This document shows, one piece after another, positions 1 through 5,713 of a DNA stretch of 8,841 nucleotides. Numbering within the stretch: the stretch's first letter is position 1; each line of letters starts with the position of its first letter. The translations under genes and the position numbers were made by a program. The stretch is from Actinomycetota bacterium (GTDB lineage: Bacteria > Actinomycetota > Geothermincolia > Fen-727 > Anoxymicrobiaceae): contig JAHIPE010000165.1 in NCBI GenBank assembly GCA_018894655.1, forward strand, positions 1 to 8,841, given 5' to 3'. Under the pieces are notes generated by a model that was not told the DNA's origin, made no database searches, and saw only the letters and a list, made by a program, of their open reading frames with translations.

Positions 1-41
1 CGGAATTGAAGCACGGGCATTTCAGGAATGGAGGGATTTGA

Positions 42-539
42 ATGTCGGGAAAAACCAGCGAGAACCTTCACGCCGCCTACGAGGGCGAATCCAAGGCGGT
101 TATCCGGCTCAAGGTGTTCGCCGAGAAAGCTGAAGAGGAGGGTTACCCTGAAGTGGCAAGGTTGTTCAGGGCCATATCGGAATCGGAGGCGATCCACGCC
201 CGGAATAACCTAAGGCTCCTGGACGTGGTCGGGGATACCGAGACCAATCTAAGAGAATCATTCGCCCGCGAGACAAGGGTGGCAGCGGTTGGATACGGGA
301 GTTTCATACCGGTTGCCGAGAGCGAGGGAAATCGGAAGGCCGTTACCATGTTCACATGGGCCCGTGACGTAGAGGAAGTGCACGCGGGACTCTATGAAAA
401 GGCCCTGGAGCACCTGCTTGCCGAAGAGATGCCCACTTACTACATATGCGGGGTTTGTGGTTATGTGTCCGACGGGAGTCTTCCGGATAAGTGCTCCGTT
501 TGTGGCGCCCCCGCGGACAGGTTCTTCACGCAGGAATAG
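42..539 (+). CDS. rbr: Rubrerythrin (ferritin-like diiron domain plus rubredoxin-like domain)
   Basis: This 165-residue protein is a short rubrerythrin, a cytoplasmic non-haem peroxidase that reduces H2O2 in anaerobes. Residues 1-125 form the four-helix ferritin-like part. The expected iron ligands include E16, the ExxH pair E49/H52, E77, and the second ExxH pair E111/H114. Residues 133-162 form a rubredoxin-like knuckle with CxxC pairs at C136/C139 and C151/C154, which would bind the iron that feeds electrons to the diiron site. The start is set by GGAGGG at 30-35, six bases before ATG. One oddity: the family usually has Glu three residues after the E77 equivalent (GExxE), and here it is V80. 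It is followed after 30 bases by an iron-sulfur flavoprotein gene, probably co-transcribed. The family call is firm; the ligand assignments are aligned from memory of Desulfovibrio rubrerythrin. Confidence 0.95.
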   Translation: MSGKTSENLHAAYEGESKAVIRLKVFAEKAEEEGYPEVARLFRAISESEAIHARNNLRLLDVVGDTETNLRESFARETRVAAVGYGSFIPVAESEGNRKAVTMFTWARDVEEVHAGLYEKALEHLLAEEMPTYYICGVCGYVSDGSLPDKCSVCGAPADRFFTQE

Positions 540-569
540 ACAGGTGAAATCGGCCTGGGTGAGTAAGCA

Positions 570-1196
570 ATGAGCAAGGAAAAGGTAACGGTGCTCGGGC
601 TTTCCTGCAGTCCGCGCAAAGGTGGAAACACCGAACTGCTCCTGGATGGCGCGCTGCAGGGAGCGAGCGAGGCCGGGGCCACGGTGGAGAAGGTGGTGGT
701 CTCGGAGTTGGACATCAACCCCTGCCACGCCTGCGAGGCCTGCTTTGATACCGGCGTCTGCATCCAGCCCGATGACATGCAGGTGCTGTATCCGAAGCTT
801 CTCAACCGGGAGGCTATCATTATCGCAGCCCCCATCTTCTTCATGAACCTGGCCGCCCAGGCAAAGGCGTTAATCGACAGGCTCCAGTGTCTCTGGGCGA
901 AGAAGTTCATCTTGAAGGAGCATGCGGTGGAGGAAAGCGTTCGGGAGTACCGGAGGGGACTGTGGCTTTCGGCTGCCGGCAGCGATAAACCCGAGGTCTT
1001 CGACTACGCGCTTCCCACTGTCCGGGCTTTCTTCGACTTGCTCGAGATAAAGGACTGGAGGTGCCTTACATACCGCGATATAGATGAAAAAGGAAAAGTG
1101 TTGAACGTCCCCGGAGGCCTTGAAAGTGCCGTGGAAATGGGTACCTGGCTGGCACATGGAGAACGGAGCGGGACTCACGAGCGTGACGACTTCTAG
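570..1196 (+). CDS. NAD(P)H-dependent FMN reductase-like iron-sulfur flavoprotein (Isf type)
   Basis: This 208-residue flavodoxin-fold protein opens with a beta strand and an FMN phosphate loop (LSCSPRKGGNT, residues 11-21). A compact cysteine motif follows: C52, C55, C58 and C64 (CxxCxxCx5C). That spacing matches the 4Fe-4S motif of archaeal and bacterial iron-sulfur flavoproteins (Isf), which pass electrons from ferredoxin through FMN to O2 or H2O2 in anaerobes. The segment after it (IIIAAPIFFMNLAAQAKALI, about residues 77-96) matches the flavin-ring loop and helix of the NADPH-dependent FMN reductase family. The ATG at 570 has GGGTGAG at 557-563. It follows rubrerythrin by 30 bases, and both fit oxidative-stress defence. 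The electron donor and acceptor are inferred from the family, not seen. Confidence 0.85.
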   Translation: MSKEKVTVLGLSCSPRKGGNTELLLDGALQGASEAGATVEKVVVSELDINPCHACEACFDTGVCIQPDDMQVLYPKLLNREAIIIAAPIFFMNLAAQAKALIDRLQCLWAKKFILKEHAVEESVREYRRGLWLSAAGSDKPEVFDYALPTVRAFFDLLEIKDWRCLTYRDIDEKGKVLNVPGGLESAVEMGTWLAHGERSGTHERDDF

Positions 1197-1206
1197 TAAT
1201 TCTGGT

Positions 1207-1249
1207 ATACAGGTACTACTATACCTGTATTACTACTATCAAGTAGTAA
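1207..1249. promoter_or_regulatory. Two adjacent perfect dyads: candidate operator(s) for hcp
   Basis: The A/T-rich gap between the flavoprotein gene and hcp holds two perfect inverted repeats. The first has 9-base arms, ATACAGGTA (1207-1215) and TACCTGTAT (1222-1230), separated by 6 bases. The second has 7-base arms, TTACTAC (1230-1236) and GTAGTAA (1243-1249), also separated by 6 bases. The word TACTACTAT occurs twice on the same strand, at 1214-1222 and 1231-1239, 17 bases apart. The ATA...TAT dyad ends recall Rrf2/IscR-type operators, and an Rrf2 gene is next to hcp, so autoregulation plus hcp control is the inference. No convincing -35/-10 pair could be fixed. A transcript hairpin behind the flavoprotein gene is the alternative, but there is no T-run. 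Confidence 0.6.
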
Positions 1250-1274
1250 GCGGCCATACTCGGATTGCAGGAAT

Positions 1275-1346
1275 GTGACCAGGTTGTCCGGAACGGCGAA
1301 CCCGGGCCTGCGAGCCATGGAGCTGCTGGCGGATGAGCGAGGAAAG
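1275..1346 (+). pseudogene. N-terminal stub of an Rrf2-family regulator fused onto the hcp leader
   Basis: Starting at GTG 1275, the translation aligns without gaps to the N-terminus of the complete Rrf2 regulator encoded at 3048-3455, beginning at its internal GTG codon (3057). I count 14 identical residues of 24 and 50 identical bases of 72, with the strongest block around AMxLLADExGK. The similarity stops just before the hcp start. The frame then runs into hcp in the wrong register and ends at 1457. The codons for its last residues contain AGGAAAGG (1340-1347), which serves as the hcp ribosome binding site. It is therefore a truncated paralogue, or possibly a translated leader peptide. Whether it is expressed cannot be told from sequence. 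Confidence 0.75.
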
Positions 1347-1354
1347 GTGAGTCT

Positions 1355-3013
1355 ATGTTCTGCTTTCAGTGCCAGGAGACCGCGAAGAATGCCGGCTGCA
1401 CGAAAAGGGGGGTCTGCGGAAAGCCGGAGGAGACAGCCGACCTCCAGGACCTGCTGAGATACGTCTTGAAGGGAATATCCATCTACGGCGAGAAGGCCGG
1501 TGAACTTGGCCCCCCCGACCGGGAAGCCGGCCGGTTCGTGGCGAAGTCGTTTTTCGCTACCATAACCAACACGAACTGGGACGACAGGTGGTTTTTGGGC
1601 GCTGTTGAAGAAGGCCTTGAACTTCGCGGGCGCACAAGAGAAAGGTTCCTTGTCGCTTACCAGGAGAAGGAGGGGTCGGAATTCTCCGGTGACCTGCACG
1701 ACTCGGCGGTCTGGCAGCCGGATAGCGAGGCGGAGTTCGCCGACAAGGCGAAGGAGGTCGGCGTCCTTGCGACGGAAAACGAGGACGTCCGCTCGCTCCG
1801 AGAACTGCTCATTATTGGGTTGAAAGGCATTTCTGCCTATGCGGACCATGCGGCAATCCTGGGGTTCGAGAACGACGATATCTACTCGTTCATCATGGAA
1901 GCCCTGGCGTCGACCACAAGGGACCTGTCCACTGATGAGATGGTAGGGATGGTGCTGAAGGCGGGAGAGGTCGCGGTGGACACCCTGGCGCTGCTGGACG
2001 AGGCCAACACGTCCGCCTACGGGAACCCCGAGATATCCGAGGTCGATATCGGAGTCCGCGGTAACCCGGGAATACTCATCAGCGGCCACGACCTCAAGGA
2101 TATGGAAGAGTTGCTCAGGCAGACCGAAGGGACCGGTGTGGATGTCTATACCCACGGGGAGATGCTCCCGGCGAACTACTACCCGGCGCTCAAAAAGTAC
2201 GAGCACCTGGTCGGGAACTACGGCGGCTCCTGGTGGCACCAGGGCAAGGAGTTCGATTCGTTCAACGGCCCCATTCTCCTGACCACCAACTGCCTGATAC
2301 CGATAAAAGGTCCGTACGGGAACCGGCTTTTCACCACTGGGATGGTTGGATACCCCGGGGTGACCCATATTCCCGACAGGGCCGAAGGCGGCAAGAAAGA
2401 TTACAGTGAGATCATCGAGCTGGCAAAGAAGTGCAAGCCCCCGACCGAGATCGAGACCGGCAAGATAGTCGGCGGATTTGCACATAACCAGGTCCTTGCG
2501 CTTGCCGACAAGGTGGTGGACGCGGTGAAGTCGGGCGCGATCAAGCGGTTCGTGGTCATGGCCGGCTGCGACGGGCGCCAGAAGAGCAGGGCTTACTACA
2601 CCGAGGTCGCAGAGTCATTGCCGCCGGATGCGGTCATACTGACCGCCGGTTGCGCCAAGTACCGCTACAACAAGCTCGACCTGGGGGATATCGACGGTAT
2701 TCCCCGCGTGCTCGACGCGGGGCAGTGCAACGACTGTTACTCTCTCGTGGTCATCGCGTTGAAGCTGAAGGAGGCCTTCGGGCTCGATGATATTAACGAC
2801 CTGCCGATATCGTATGATATCGCCTGGTACAAGCAGAAGGCGGTGGCGGTACTCCTCGCACTCCTGCACCTCGGGGTAAAAGGCATTCGCCTGGGGCCAA
2901 CGCTTCCCGCTTTCCTGTCCGAGAACGTGGTAGCGGTCCTGGTGGAGAACTTCGACATCAAGCCCATCGTTGATGCAGCGACCGACGTGGCCGCGATAAT
3001 GGAAGGGGAGTAA
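1355..3013 (+). CDS. hcp: Hydroxylamine reductase / hybrid cluster protein (Hcp), class I
   Basis: This full-length, 552-residue hybrid cluster (prismane) protein reduces hydroxylamine or NO-derived species in the cytoplasm of anaerobes. The N-terminal cysteines C3, C6, C15 and C21 (Cx2Cx8Cx5C) mark a class I Hcp with a cubane cluster. Hybrid-cluster ligands can be read in order: H245 (SGHDL), E269 (HGEML), C313 (TTNCL), C405 (AGCDG, the persulfide position), C433 (AGCAKY) and C458 (GQCND). The seventh ligand, Glu in the family motif WYEQKA (Glu494 in Desulfovibrio), is Lys493 here (WYKQKA, codon AAG at 2831-2833); the lysine two residues on is kept (K495). The ribosome binding site AGGAAAGG at 1340-1347 sits seven bases before ATG. 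An Rrf2 regulator, a ferredoxin-like protein and a zinc-ribbon protein follow closely. The identification is certain; full activity is open. Confidence 0.97.
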   Translation: MFCFQCQETAKNAGCTKRGVCGKPEETADLQDLLRYVLKGISIYGEKAGELGPPDREAGRFVAKSFFATITNTNWDDRWFLGAVEEGLELRGRTRERFLVAYQEKEGSEFSGDLHDSAVWQPDSEAEFADKAKEVGVLATENEDVRSLRELLIIGLKGISAYADHAAILGFENDDIYSFIMEALASTTRDLSTDEMVGMVLKAGEVAVDTLALLDEANTSAYGNPEISEVDIGVRGNPGILISGHDLKDMEELLRQTEGTGVDVYTHGEMLPANYYPALKKYEHLVGNYGGSWWHQGKEFDSFNGPILLTTNCLIPIKGPYGNRLFTTGMVGYPGVTHIPDRAEGGKKDYSEIIELAKKCKPPTEIETGKIVGGFAHNQVLALADKVVDAVKSGAIKRFVVMAGCDGRQKSRAYYTEVAESLPPDAVILTAGCAKYRYNKLDLGDIDGIPRVLDAGQCNDCYSLVVIALKLKEAFGLDDINDLPISYDIAWYKQKAVAVLLALLHLGVKGIRLGPTLPAFLSENVVAVLVENFDIKPIVDAATDVAAIMEGE

Positions 3014-3047
3014 GAGCGTTATCGAGTAGTGGAAGGTCGACATCGAG

Positions 3048-3455
3048 TTGTCAAGCGTGATCAAGATATCGGAGGCGGCGTCACTGGGACTGCACGCGAT
3101 GGTCCTGCTGGCGGACGAGCCGGGGAAGGCCGTTTCGACACACGAGATCGCCGGAAGACTGGGGGTATCGGAGACGCACATGTCGAAAGTCCTCCAGAGG
3201 CTGGCCCGGGCGGGCCTGGTCGTGTCGGTCCGGGGGCCCGGAGGGGGGTTCACCCTGGCGGAGAAGAACGGCGATACAACCCTCCTGGAGGTGTACGAGT
3301 CCATCGACGGCCCACTCTCGGACAGCACGTGCCTGTTGGGGACCCCGGTTTGCGGCGGGGAGCGCTGCATCCTGGGAGGGTTGCTGGAGGTTACCAACCG
3401 TGAGGTCAGGGAGTACCTGGAGAACACCACCCTTTCTGAGCTCAAATGTGTCTAA
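3048..3455 (+). CDS. Rrf2-family transcriptional regulator with cysteine cluster
   Basis: This 135-residue Rrf2 protein has a winged helix-turn-helix at about residues 10-70, with the recognition helix near STHEIAGRLGVSETHMSKVL and the wing at VRGPGGGF. C95, C102 and C107 (Cx6Cx4C) could hold an iron-sulfur cluster as in IscR and NsrR, which sense cluster status or NO; the spacing is not identical to either. C134 lies near the end. The start is uncertain: TTG 3048 has GGAAGG 11 bases upstream, while GTG 3057 aligns with the stub upstream of hcp. It sits 34 bases after hcp and 10 bases before the ferredoxin gene, so it probably belongs to the same operon and controls it, perhaps through the dyads at 1207-1249. 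The effector (NO, redox or Fe-S status) is inferred only. Confidence 0.9.
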   Translation: MSSVIKISEAASLGLHAMVLLADEPGKAVSTHEIAGRLGVSETHMSKVLQRLARAGLVVSVRGPGGGFTLAEKNGDTTLLEVYESIDGPLSDSTCLLGTPVCGGERCILGGLLEVTNREVREYLENTTLSELKCV

Positions 3456-3465
3456 GGGGGGAAGA

Positions 3466-4227
3466 ATGGCGATCAGGAACGTGATACTGATAGACGAGGA
3501 CAAGTGCGATGGCTGCGGCGAGTGCGTCCCCGCCTGCGAGGAGGGCGCCATCCAGATAGTCGATGGCAAGGCCAGCCTGGTAAGCGACGTTTACTGCGAC
3601 GGCCTGGGGGCTTGCCTGGGGGAGTGCCCCCAGGGGGCAATCACCATAGAGGAGCGGGAGGCGGCGGAGTTCGATCCCGAGGCGGTGCGCATGCACCTGG
3701 AGGTTAAGCCCGGCGAAGCGGGGGAAGAGGAGGAACTTGCCTGTGGCTGTCCCGGCACCATGACCCAGGTGATCGAGCGGTGCGAGTTACAGGACAAGGT
3801 GGGTGAGCCGGGGGAGAAGGCGGCGGTGCCCTCCCGGTTGGGGAACTGGCCGGTGCAGATAATGCTGCTTCCGGCGAGCGCACCTTACCTGGACGGGGCG
3901 AAACTGCTCATTGCCGCCGACTGCGTCCCGTTCTCGCTAGCCGATTTCCATGACCGCTTTCTTGCAGATAGGATACTGCTCGTAGGGTGCCCCAAGCTCG
4001 ATAACGCCGATTTCTACCGGCGCAAGCTGGCGCAGATATTCATACAGAACGACATCAAGTCGGTTGATGTCGTATACATGGAGGTGCCGTGTTGCTTCGG
4101 CATCGTACACATCGTGCACGAGTCGCTCAAGGAGTCGGGGAAGGACATCCCGCTCACGTTTACCAAGATCGGCATAAAGGGTGACGTAATCGAAACAGCC
4201 CGGGCCGGGGAAGGCAGTGCGTTGTAG
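3466..4227 (+). CDS. 4Fe-4S ferredoxin-like protein with cysteine-rich C-terminal domain (Hcp partner candidate)
   Basis: This 253-residue protein begins with a ferredoxin domain. C14, C17, C20 and C24 form a standard CxxCxxCx3C motif. The second motif is incomplete: C44, C50 and C54 are present, but the second cysteine position is Leu47. CGCPG (C93, C95) follows after an acidic linker and could supply missing ligands. The C-terminal half (about 128-245) has an alpha/beta look with C153 (ADCVPFS), C175 (VGCPKLD) and the pair C209/C210 (EVPCCFG). The likely role is electron transfer to Hcp or redox sensing, inferred from the adjacent hcp and rrf2. The ATG at 3466 is chosen because a purine-rich GGGGGGAAG lies just upstream and the ferredoxin fold starts there. 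Its stop overlaps the next gene's start by one base. Similar ferredoxins next to hcp occur in other anaerobes, from memory. Confidence 0.85.
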   Translation: MAIRNVILIDEDKCDGCGECVPACEEGAIQIVDGKASLVSDVYCDGLGACLGECPQGAITIEEREAAEFDPEAVRMHLEVKPGEAGEEEELACGCPGTMTQVIERCELQDKVGEPGEKAAVPSRLGNWPVQIMLLPASAPYLDGAKLLIAADCVPFSLADFHDRFLADRILLVGCPKLDNADFYRRKLAQIFIQNDIKSVDVVYMEVPCCFGIVHIVHESLKESGKDIPLTFTKIGIKGDVIETARAGEGSAL

Positions 4228-4517
4228 TGGATTTCAGGTGCCCCGGCCAGGACACACTGTTCTGGAAGCCGGAGGACATCTTAGAGACGCCGTGTCCGGT
4301 CTGCGGCTACTCGGTGGAGTTCTTCAAGGACGACTTGACCAGGAAGTGCCCCAACTGCGGTTACACGTTCAAGAACCCCAAGCTGGACCTGGGTTGCACC
4401 GAGTGGTGCCCTTACGCCGACAAGTGCGTGGCGGAGATCGGTAAGTTGCCCGGCGGGACAGACGATGCGGAACAGGACCCCGGGGAAGAACCGGAGGGCG
4501 GTATCGCCCGGTGTTGA
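4227..4517 (+). CDS. Small zinc-ribbon, cysteine-rich protein
   Basis: This 96-residue protein contains a clear zinc ribbon: C23/C26 (CPVCG) and C41/C44 (CPNCG). A second cysteine group follows, C57, C61 and C67, in the sequence GCTEWCPYADKC, which could bind another metal or cluster. C5 and the terminal C96 are additional. The tail (about 75-95) is acidic and probably disordered. It starts at GTG 4227, overlapping the ferredoxin stop (TAGTG), which implies translational coupling and a shared job with the ferredoxin-like protein and Hcp. Its function is not known to me; a small metal-binding partner or maturation factor is an inference. It could alternatively bind nucleic acid through the ribbon. 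Confidence 0.75.
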   Translation: MDFRCPGQDTLFWKPEDILETPCPVCGYSVEFFKDDLTRKCPNCGYTFKNPKLDLGCTEWCPYADKCVAEIGKLPGGTDDAEQDPGEEPEGGIARC

Positions 4518-4590
4518 AGACCCCCGGCCCCACGTCGTCAATACAAATGCTGTAGGCGGCGGCAGGCCGCACGCCCCCGAGTAACGCCCG

Positions 4591-4619
4591 TTGCCCCTAA
4601 CCCCCACGTTCTCTATAAT
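4591..4619 (+). promoter_or_regulatory. Sigma70-type promoter for tRNA-Asn
   Basis: TTGCCC (4591-4596) and a perfect TATAAT (4614-4619) are separated by exactly 17 bases. Transcription would start near 4626, about 23 bases before the mature tRNA. The preceding bases after the zinc-ribbon gene hold only a short GC hairpin (GCGGC 4556-4560 with GCCGC 4566-4570) and no T-run, so no terminator for the hcp operon is evident. Confidence 0.8.
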
Positions 4620-4648
4620 GTGGGACAGCATAGCCGTAGAGTACCCTC

Positions 4649-4724
4649 TCCCCGGTAGCTCAATCGGTAGAGTAGGCGGCTGTTAACCGCTTGGTTGTAG
4701 GTTCGAATCCTACCCGGGGAGCCA
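4649..4724 (+). tRNA. tRNA-Asn (anticodon GTT)
   Basis: A full cloverleaf can be drawn. The acceptor stem TCCCCGG (4649-4655) pairs with CCGGGGA (4714-4720). The D arm is GCTC/GAGT (4658-4661 with 4670-4673, one G-U). The anticodon stem 4675-4679 pairs with 4687-4691, with loop CTGTTAA carrying anticodon GTT at 4682-4684. The T arm GTAGG/CCTAC (4697-4701 with 4709-4713) encloses TTCGAAT. The discriminator base is G4721 and CCA is encoded at 4722-4724. The anticodon reads Asn codons AAC and AAT. A near-consensus promoter lies upstream. A relic of another gene begins soon after it, so the 3' end may have served as an insertion point, but no duplicated tRNA end is visible in the window. Confidence 0.97.
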
Positions 4725-4764
4725 GACGGATTACTGCTCGTTTCTTGTGCCACCGTCAGGCAGG

Positions 4765-4920
4765 AACGCTGTGCCTCTGGCGACGGGGCGCCTCGACGAG
4801 GCCGAGCGCGTCTTCGACCGGATGCTCTGGCTCAACCCCACGGACAACCAGGGCGTGCGGTTCCTGCCGACGGACGTCAAGGCAGGGAAGGCCCGGGAAG
4901 ATCACCCGGACGAATGGTGA
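4765..4920 (+). pseudogene. Frameshifted C-terminal relic of a TPR protein
   Basis: The frame ending at TGA 4918-4920 reads GRLDEAERVFDRMLWLNP followed by TDNQGVRF, a typical tetratricopeptide helix pair with the usual Gly, Ala and Pro positions. The matching upstream segment, TLCLWR (about 4766-4783), is in a different frame, so one base is missing near 4784-4785. No start codon or upstream repeats survive, and only the last 50 or so residues remain. It lies between tRNA-Asn and the hypothetical gene at 4948, and is best read as debris from a rearrangement. The function of the parent protein is unknown. Confidence 0.65.
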
Positions 4921-4947
4921 GGTTTTACTCGTGCGGACCGAGGTACG

Positions 4948-5547
4948 ATGCTGATGGACGAAGCCAGGCTTATAGAAAAGCTCCGCCTCATCGAGGCGCT
5001 CCACGCCGGCGCGGCGACCGAGGGCGAAAAGGTCGCGGCCGAGAGGGCCAGGCAGCGAATCCTGGAGCGGTTGAGATCATTGGTGCGGGAGGATCCGCCG
5101 GTCGAGTACAAGTTCTCCATGGACGACATGTGGTCGCGCAAGGTGTTCGTCGCCCTGCTTCGCCGTTACGGAATCAGGCCTTACCGGTATAGGGGCCAGC
5201 GTTATACCACGGTGATGGCGAGGGTATCGAAGAGGTTCGTCGATGAGACGCTGTGGCCCGAGTTCCAGGAGATATCCGAGACGCTGGAGACATACCTGTC
5301 CGAGGTGACCGAGCGCGTGGTTTCCAAGGTCATTCACCAGGATAGCTCCGAGGCCGATGTCGTGGAGGGACCGTTGCGGCTCCCACACGCAGTCGGCGAT
5401 GGCAATTCGGCGACCACAACATCATCGGTGCATCAGGGCCAATCAGCTCGAGACGAAACCGCGACCCCGAAAGGCAGTGACACGAGGTCAGCAGGGAATC
5501 GCTCGAAGCGAAAGCAAAAGAAACGCAAGAAACGCAAACGCCGCTGA
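4948..5547 (+). CDS. Conserved-looking hypothetical protein with basic C-terminal tail
   Basis: This 199-residue protein has no function I can name. Residues 3-45 are mostly helical (LIEKLRLIEALHAGAATEGE and a following amphipathic helix), loosely recalling the N-terminal helices of DUF2786-like proteins. Residues 50-130 contain a compact block (EYKFSMDDMWSRKVFVALLR and YGIRPYRYRGQRYTTVM), which is the most conserved-looking part. From about 135 the chain becomes low complexity and ends in a strongly basic tail of Lys and Arg (last 15 residues), suggesting nucleic-acid or ribosome contact. The start may be ATG 4948 or, with better spacing to GAGG at 4940-4943, ATG 4954. It precedes a 40-residue ORF and the 385-residue hypothetical. 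I have a memory of these two larger families being neighbours in other bacteria, but it cannot be confirmed here. Confidence 0.75.
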   Translation: MLMDEARLIEKLRLIEALHAGAATEGEKVAAERARQRILERLRSLVREDPPVEYKFSMDDMWSRKVFVALLRRYGIRPYRYRGQRYTTVMARVSKRFVDETLWPEFQEISETLETYLSEVTERVVSKVIHQDSSEADVVEGPLRLPHAVGDGNSATTTSSVHQGQSARDETATPKGSDTRSAGNRSKRKQKKRKKRKRR

Positions 5548-5583
5548 GAATCATATAGGCGAAGTTGTTCAGGAGGCAGTAGG

Positions 5584-5706
5584 ATGGACTTGGAGACACT
5601 CGGTGATCTTGCCGACTCTGACGACGAGGAGAAGAAGGCTCGAAAGCGCGAGGCGAAGCTGCGGGCTCGGCAGAGCGACGGTATCGAAGGCAGGAGTTCG
5701 AATTGA
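5584..5706 (+). CDS. Small acidic/basic hypothetical protein (40 residues)
   Basis: An ORF of 40 codons begins MDLETLGDLADSDDEEKKAR and continues with a charged helix rich in Lys, Arg and Ala to a TGA at 5704-5706. AGGAGG at 5571-5576, seven bases before ATG, is the best ribosome binding site in this region, and the next gene starts only 7 bases after the stop. The layout argues for real translation and coupling to the 385-residue gene. No family is recognised. It could be a remnant of a longer gene with only the start left, since the highly charged helix has no obvious fold. Confidence 0.55.
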   Translation: MDLETLGDLADSDDEEKKARKREAKLRARQSDGIEGRSSN

Positions 5707-5713
5707 GGTTTCC

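Noticed and set aside
1193..2485. Long antisense open frame (430 codons) opposite hcp
   Set aside because: hcp on the plus strand has all family motifs over its full length; the antisense frame is a by-product of GC-rich codon use and resembles nothing known.
4556..4570. GC hairpin after the zinc-ribbon gene as a terminator for the hcp operon
   Set aside because: Short stem and no following T-run; its bases are part of a generally GC-rich stretch.
4691..4954. Open frame starting inside tRNA-Asn
   Set aside because: It begins within the tRNA and is Arg/Ser/Thr-rich out-of-frame sequence over the TPR relic; only its short TLCLWR segment belongs to the relic.
5357..5713. Upstream extension of the 385-residue gene by 119 codons
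   Set aside because: The extension overlaps the 199-residue gene and the 40-residue ORF in another frame and shows no protein-like pattern; ATG 5714 has a ribosome binding site and starts the recognisable domain.
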